A stretch of 64,000 nt of DNA from Delphinapterus leucas (taxonomy: Eukaryota; Chordata; Mammalia; Artiodactyla; Monodontidae), in assembly GCF_002288925.2 (NCBI RefSeq), contig NW_022098062.1, forward strand, positions 6,808,308-6,872,307, read 5' to 3'. The notes beneath the pieces were generated by a model. It was not told where the DNA came from and did no database searches. It saw only the letters and a program-made list of their open reading frames with translations. Shown in pieces: positions 58,491 through 64,000 of the stretch; position 1 is the first letter of the stretch, and every line of letters starts with the position of its first letter. A program made the translations under genes and the position numbers.

Positions 58491-58639
58491 CTCCCTGTGA
58501 CTGCCCAGGTCTGCTCCCCGCTTCCACCAAGGAGGAGATAAGAATAGAGTCTGACTTGAGAGCAGTGTCAAATCTTTGGATATGCTGGGTGGATTTTGGC
58601 ATGGTGACTGGCCTCGTGGGGTACTCATTAACCTCAGTG

Positions 58640-58745
58640 GACTGATGTGCATTGAGTCCTTTAGTTTTACCGGCAGTGCGCTGCTGGGGGTTTAAGTATT
58701 CATAAGACCTGGGACTTGCCCTTGAGGAGCTTATAATTTGAGCAG
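58640..58745 (-). repeat. L2 fragment, antisense
   Basis: 'cttgcccttgaggagcttataatttgag' matches reversed L2. Confidence 0.45.
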
Positions 58746-58888
58746 AGAGGAGCTAATACTTAAAATGTATATGTGTATATTGATACCTATGAGAGAAAGT
58801 AGAAAATGGAAAGATTATGTTAGATATACAGAAAAAACACAAGGCAATTCAGAGATGAAGTGCCTTCCACCTGGAGGGATTCATTTTT

Positions 58889-59145
58889 TAAAATATTTTT
58901 TTATCTATCAATTTTATTTTTTTGGCTGCATCGGGTCTTAGCTGTGGCACTCGGGATCTTCGCTGAGGCATGTGGGATCTCTCGTTGTGGTGGGTAGGCT
59001 CCAGAGCACGTGGGCTCTGTAGTTGCGGCACGCGGGCTTAGTTGCTGCACGGCATGGGGGATCTTAGTTCCTGGACCAGGGCTTGAACCCGTGTCCCCTG
59101 CATTGGAAGGCGGATTCTTAACCACTGGACCACCAGGGAAGTCCC
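58889..59145 (-). mobile_element. Long-form tRNA-derived SINE
   Basis: 'tttttttggctgcatcgggtcttagctgtggc' with several repeated units and the end 'ccactggaccaccagggaagtcc'. TCATTTTT is duplicated (58881-58888 and 59146-59153). Confidence 0.93.
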
Positions 59146-59153
59146 TCATTTTT

Positions 59154-59290
59154 AATTTGAAAGAATTTGTTGAACACTTACTGCGTGCTGGCCATCAGGT
59201 TAGGCCCTGGGAATTCAGTGGGGAGTAAGAGAAAAACAGAGCCTCTGGCCTTGTGGGGCTTTCTGGGTGGGGGAGAGGGAGACTTAGCTA
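59154..59290 (-). repeat. L2 3' fragment, antisense
   Basis: 'gaatttgttgaacacttactgcgtgctggccatcagg' and 'gcctctggccttgtgggg' match reversed L2. Confidence 0.55.
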
Positions 59291-59509
59291 GCGTTCCTAT
59301 TGTTGCAGTTGTGATAAGTGCTAGGATCCTGGGTAATATAACTTCCTTTGGCTGGAATGAGGGTGATTAATACTGGAATGGTAGGTTGGGGTCAGATGGA
59401 AGTGCCAAAAAAATGCCAGACCAGGGGAGGGGACAAGGCAGGGTGGAGGGGTGATGAGAACGTGGGCGGACCTGAGGGCAGATTTTCATGCTGCCACTTG
59501 CAAACTCTG

Positions 59510-59675
59510 ATCTTGGCCACATGCCTGAAACACTGTGAACCGTGGTTTCCTCATCCCTACGGTGGGGTTATCATGTGGGATATCACAGGGGCTAGCCTGA
59601 GGATTTCAGATAATGCAGTTAACACATTCTGCACTGTGCCTGGGACAAGGTAGTTGCTCAATAAGTATAACTGTT
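59510..59675 (+). repeat. MIR SINE
   Basis: 'ccgtggtttcctcatccctacggtggggttatc' and 'gcactgtgcctgggacaaggtagttgctcaataag' match MIR. Confidence 0.7.
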
Positions 59676-61416
59676 GTTAGTTTGGAGACTTTATCCTGGG
59701 GCAGTTGGGAGCCTTGGAAGGCGTTTGAGAAGGAGAGCGACGCGGGCCGAGCTCTCCATGCTGATCATTTTGTCCACCTGCATCCTGACAGCCTATGTCC
59801 TGCTACCCCGGCTCTGTTTCTGCCTTCAAGAATCAGTCTGAAAAAAGAATTTGTTTAGCGGGTGATCATCAGCCCCTCTTCCTGCGTCTTGTATCCAGCG
59901 TCTGCCGAGATTTGATGAAATGACAAGAGATGGACCCTTGCCGTCTCTTCTCGGTGGGCAGAGGGCCTGGGAGAGGGAGGGGGACTGGGGAGAGGGGACT
60001 ACAGCCGTGGGATCAAAGGAAATGACACTACAAAGCTGGCCAGCCAGACTGTTACTGGCTCTCTAACTCTCTTTTAATAGAAACCTGAAGGAAGGTCTGA
60101 GCTCAGCCTAACCGTCCTTCGCCCCGCTTGCCTCCCTGATATCGAGCGGAGGGCCGGTATCTCCCGTGGGGCAGTCTGGGCTGTGGTTGGAGCCCGTGGC
60201 AGTGTCTGCAGAACGACAGCGGCTCGGGGAGATAAGGCCCTGCGTTGTGTAAGAGGGGCTCGGTCTGTTGGCCCCGCGGCTCCCGGCCCCTGGTTAACTG
60301 CTAACCTCAACGGAGGAGCAGGGCCTTGCTGGGAAAGGCCGTTCCAGGGCCCCTCGCTGGTTCCACTGATGCCTTTTTGTGGTTGGATAAAGGAAGCTCA
60401 TGTAGGCCGCCCACAGTGCACACTTGGGCTTGGGCTACGGGTGTCTGGTTGTTTTGTTTTTCTCCTTTGTCTTTCTTAAAAAAGAGAAGCTGAAAGGGGG
60501 GCAGTCTTGCTCGGCACCTACCCCCCGTAACCAGAAACAACAAAAAGCAAGCAGTTCCTAAACCGGGCGGGAAAGACATCCTGCTTCCCTGCCTGACATC
60601 CCCTGGTCCCCAGAGGCCAGCTTGAAGAATTTGGTTTGGGAGATTCTGGGTCTTGAGTAGAAGCTCCTGTCCTGGAACCTCAATGCCAGGTCAGCTTTTC
60701 TAATATCCCGGTAGCTGGGTCTGGGGAGCTGTGGTAGAAAATACATTGTGCTTTACTTAGGTTCTTCCTTCTGTCTTCCCCAGCCACTTTCAGAATGGAT
60801 AAGTGAACCATAGTGCTGTGTCCCCCGCCCTTTAAGGGGCAATGGAACCCAGTGCCCTGGTTTCTGGCATTGCCCTGTTGTGATGGGCAATGGGCTGGAA
60901 GGGACTTTTGCGGCCAGCCCCCATTCTGAGGCTCTCATGTGCTCCATGCTGCCTAGCTTCCTCCCAGGAGAGGGATGTTACTGTTCCCTGAGCAGCCAGT
61001 TCTGTTTCCAGAGGTTTCTTAACACCCCACCACTATTTCTGCTCTCTGGAGTCACAGAGACTGTGGGCCACAGCCCTTGAGATATTTGTAGGGTAGCTAC
61101 GTGTCTTCCTTATTTAGGCAGTGGTTTCCCATATACCATGATTTTACTCCCTTTCACCATTCTCATAACCCTCTTTTAGGTACTTCCAGATTTGTAAATT
61201 TTACATCACTCCAGACATCAGAGGGGTTATATGCAGTGACATAACCAGGTGGGTTTGACCAATCTGGGGAAGGACCAGACACTCACCTCCATTGTTTAAG
61301 ATGTTATACTTCTGCTAATAGTTCGTTTGGTGTCTCCCTTCTGTTCTTTCCATTAGATATCCTGAGGTTATTTCCCTTGCACTTGGCTGTCTGATTGCTC
61401 CCAGAGATTGCAGTGA

Positions 61417-61436
61417 TTTTTTTTTTTTTTTTTTTT
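61417..61436 (+). repeat. Poly-T run
   Basis: Twenty T with no SINE body next to it. Confidence 0.95.
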
Positions 61437-62273
61437 GCAGGGGAAGGAAGCGGGGGGTGATTAAGAATCAGGAGTTGGATGGGAGATGATCTCTCTTTGA
61501 ATATTAGCCTGAATGGATGGTCACTTGCAGGCTTGGTGGTTGCTCCATGACCACTGCAGGGGTCTGGCTCAGGGACAGTCAGGGGAGGGAAGGTGGTGAT
61601 TTAAAAGATTCGAGGTGGTGGCTTATATTGATTTTTAGCTTATCTGACCCTTTAGCTAGAGGCTGCTCTTCCCTCAAAGTGTCTAACTAGCTGTGACTTA
61701 AAGCAACAGAGAAATGTATATCATCCCTTTCTTTGCATTAATTAGGGCTGGGAAATTCATTATGTAGAGGGATAAGTGCTTCTGAAGAGGGAGGCTTTTG
61801 AACCAATTTAGAGATCTGTGGCCAGACTGCGTGATTCCCAGGTAGCAGGTGGGGGTGGGGGAGAGTTGAGACATGAGTGGTGAAAGGAGTGATGGAGGGT
61901 CAGGCAGGCGAGGCACCCAGAGCCCTGTGCAGCCAAGCCAGGATCATATGCCCTTCTCCAAGGGGGCCCCAAGTTAGCAGTCCTGGGAGCAGGCTTACCC
62001 TGGATCTTCTAGGAATGTTGCTTTCTAGGTTTAAAATACAATGTTGAGATTAACTGCTGCTCAGGCACATGGTCTGGTTAACCAAGGGTTAAATCCTACA
62101 TCCCCTTTAGTTGTGAAGCCAGTTACAAATCTGCCATGGAGCCCTGCCTCCCTGCCTTGGTAGGCCAAGTCTAGAGGACCTACCAGAATGGTGGGTGAGT
62201 GAGAACTCTGCCTCAGTGATTCTGTTCTGAAGCTGTAGAGGCATGGGCAAGTGAACGGAGCGTGTAGTAACCG

Positions 62274-62285
62274 CCCCCCCCCCCC
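62274..62285 (+). repeat. Poly-C run
   Basis: Twelve C, then GCCCC. Confidence 0.95.
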
Positions 62286-62614
62286 GCCCCAGGAATTCTC
62301 CAGAAGTTATGTTTTCGATGAAACCTGTGATAACTAGCTTTTTTATTTGCTGGTTTGTCCTAGAACGGAGGCCCTGTGGCCCACATTGAACAGTACATTT
62401 TTCATCCTGACTCAGGGCGCACACAAACGTACCTGAAACCAAAGGTTCAATGCAACTCTATTTATCTGTACGGTATTCTGTGGACTCTGATATTTCCTCT
62501 TCCGTTTTGTCTCTCCCATTTCATTTAAAAATATTAATCAAGACCCCCTAATGGATTGTCACCCATAGTTTAAAGAACACCCTAATAGAGTGAGGATTTA
62601 GCCATGGGTATTCA

Positions 62615-63140
62615 ATTCAAAAAACATTTCCTGAGCACCTACCATATGCTAGGTGGTTGCTAAATGCTGGGGGGTAGTGCACAGATACTGATAAAGCCCC
62701 TTAAGAGCTCACAGTGAAACAAAAGATAGCCACACACACACACATATATATATGGCTATGTGTGTGTGTATATCAGACGTATGCTCAATTATTATATTAG
62801 TGAGGTACTGGGGGAGCACAGGAGAGGAGTTGAACGACTCTGATTGAAGCTTCGGGAGGGCATCATGGAGGTGGTGGCATTTGGCTAGTCCTTGGAGGAT
62901 GGCAAGGCTTTGGAGAAGTAGAGCTAGGCTCTGTCGTTTCTAGTTAGGAGGTGAGGAAAGGTGCGACGGTGTATGAGTTGGGGTAGAGGGCCCTCAGACA
63001 GCTCAATGTGCTGGAGTGGGGGATGGGTGTGGGATGGACGGGAGAGCAGGCGGGAAAAATGGATTGAGGCCAGGTCACAGAGTTCTTTGAATGCCGTGCT
63101 AGCAATTGTGGGCCTTTTCAAGGCTGAGTCGGTTGGAGGT
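62615..63140 (-). repeat. L2 3' region, antisense, with an inserted microsatellite
   Basis: 'ttcctgagcacctaccatatgctagg', 'gagctcacagtg', 'gaagcttcgggagggcatcatggaggtggtggcatttgg' and 'agttctttgaatgccgtg' follow reversed L2 order. A CA/TA/TG tract sits at 62731-62772. Confidence 0.55.
62731..62772. repeat. (CA)n-(TA)n-(TG)n self-complementary tract
   Basis: CA repeats, then TATATATATG, then TG repeats form a near-palindrome of alternating purine and pyrimidine. Confidence 0.9.
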
Positions 63141-63199
63141 TGGGTATCTGAGATTTCAGTAGAAGACAGACCTGGGAGAGGTGAGGCCATGTAGCCACG

Positions 63200-63855
63200 C
63201 TAAGCCCCCTCCGTTGCCATCCAGCCTTCTCTGAGTAGTTGGGGGTGGAGGTGGGAGTGGTGAAGAGCTTTGCAGGCAGCCTGGATGGGATGCTGGCTCT
63301 TTTTCTGACGTTCTTTCCCATCCTAACTCCTGCCCAAGGTCCACGCCTCACTTTGGAGGAGAGAGCTGCCCATGGAACCCCCTGGCCAGCGACATTGAAT
63401 GGGCCCCTTTGGACCAGGCTCACACCTGTCCTTTCTCACATTCAGGCTCAACCCTTGGCAAACATGACACAGCAGCGCAAACTCAGCCCTGGGCCTCCCA
63501 GAAGTCAGGCCGCTTCCAGGAGAGCAGGGTTTGGAATGAGAGTGCTTTTGTTTAGGGCGTTTTCTACTCCCCCACCCCACCTGGATTGTCCTTCTCTCTC
63601 TCCGTGTTGTCCTTCTCTCTCACCGTGGTCTTCCGAGTTGGGCCTCTTTGGGAAGCCTCGTGTCACCGTCTGGCCCTCCAGCTTGCCCCTCGTTTGTCTC
63701 TGGCAGCGTTTCTAAGTGGGCACCATTTCATGATAAGCTCCACTGCCTTCTTATGCGGCTGTCTGGGCTTGTGTTTTGTCTCCCCAACTATGGCACAGGC
63801 TCTGTGAGCGTGGCGATCGTGGTTTATCCATCCTCTCTCCCTGCGCTACCTGACG
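63200..63855. other. Unique intron sequence
   Basis: A 158-codon open frame (63239-63715) shows no recognisable domain and is likely chance. No repeat is named here. Confidence 0.45.
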
Positions 63856-63859
63856 CCTT

Positions 63860-63998
63860 GCTGAACACATGGCAGGTATCATAGCGAAGTGAGCACCCGC
63901 TCTGGACTAAGCCCTTCCTGTGCATTAGTATGCTTCATCCTCACAGCCACCCACGGGGTGGGTGCTACTGCCAGAATACTTGGGTGCTTAGAGGTTCA
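63860..63998 (-). repeat. MIR SINE, antisense, at the window edge
   Basis: 'ggactaagcccttcctgtgcatta', 'cctcacagccacccacggggtgggtgctac' and 'gcttagaggttcact' follow a reversed MIR. Confidence 0.6.
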
Positions 63999-64000
63999 CT

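Larger units (their letters stand above)
43767..64000 (+). other. ZBTB16: 5' part of ZBTB16 intron 2, continuing past the window
   Basis: The intron starts at the GTAGGC donor and interrupts the coding of zinc finger 1. I found no frame matching the expected next exon (the second half of finger 1 and finger 2), so the intron exceeds 20.2 kb. It holds SINEs, L1, L2 and MIR relics and repeat-free blocks, listed separately. The parts not listed, mainly 46,120-48,340, 51,135-52,005, 52,900-55,430, 55,950-56,390, 56,750-58,310 and 59,720-62,610, are unique sequence in which I see nothing I can name. Confidence 0.85.

Noticed and set aside
1..64000. CRISPR arrays, operons or phage-like systems
   Set aside because: The window is vertebrate DNA. 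The only regular repeats are microsatellites and transposons.

Overview
This is mammalian nuclear DNA, almost certainly from a cetacean. It has long non-coding stretches, a CpG island, a GT-AG split gene, and many old shared repeats (L2, MIR, MER5A-like, an MLT2-type ERVL LTR, L1). Over these lie at least 14 tRNA-derived SINEs of the CHR type found in whales and hippos, most with clear target-site duplications. The species cannot be read from the window.

The one gene I can support is ZBTB16 (PLZF), on the + strand. A CpG island spans about 38.4-40.8 kb and contains a G-quadruplex-like purine tract. A likely non-coding first exon ends at a GTGAGT donor at 39346. Intron 1 is about 3.06 kb. Exon 2 (42409-43766) starts the protein at 42499 and encodes the BTB/POZ domain, the acidic and repressor middle region, and the first half of zinc finger 1. 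It ends in a split Arg codon at a GTAGGC donor. The rest of the window (43767-64000) is the 5' part of a long intron 2; the remaining zinc-finger exons lie beyond it.

Positions 1-39,000 are upstream intergenic DNA. I saw no exon of the neighbour expected from human synteny (HTR3A). This region holds repeats, two assembly gaps (6747-7146 and 25211-25310), a long TG-rich microsatellite near 17 kb, and several repeat-free blocks that could be distal regulatory elements.

Intron 2 holds five SINEs (one split by an 84-bp L1 ORF2 fragment), an L1 piece, MIR and L2 relics, and repeat-free blocks near 49.6-50.0, 52.3-52.9 and 55.4-55.75 kb. The last has an octamer motif and six WGATAR motifs within about 290 bp. 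The 5' leader of ZBTB16 appears to carry three short uORFs, one overlapping the main start. I found no novel gene system. The best leads are the uORF arrangement, the GATA/octamer cluster and the other candidate regulatory blocks.
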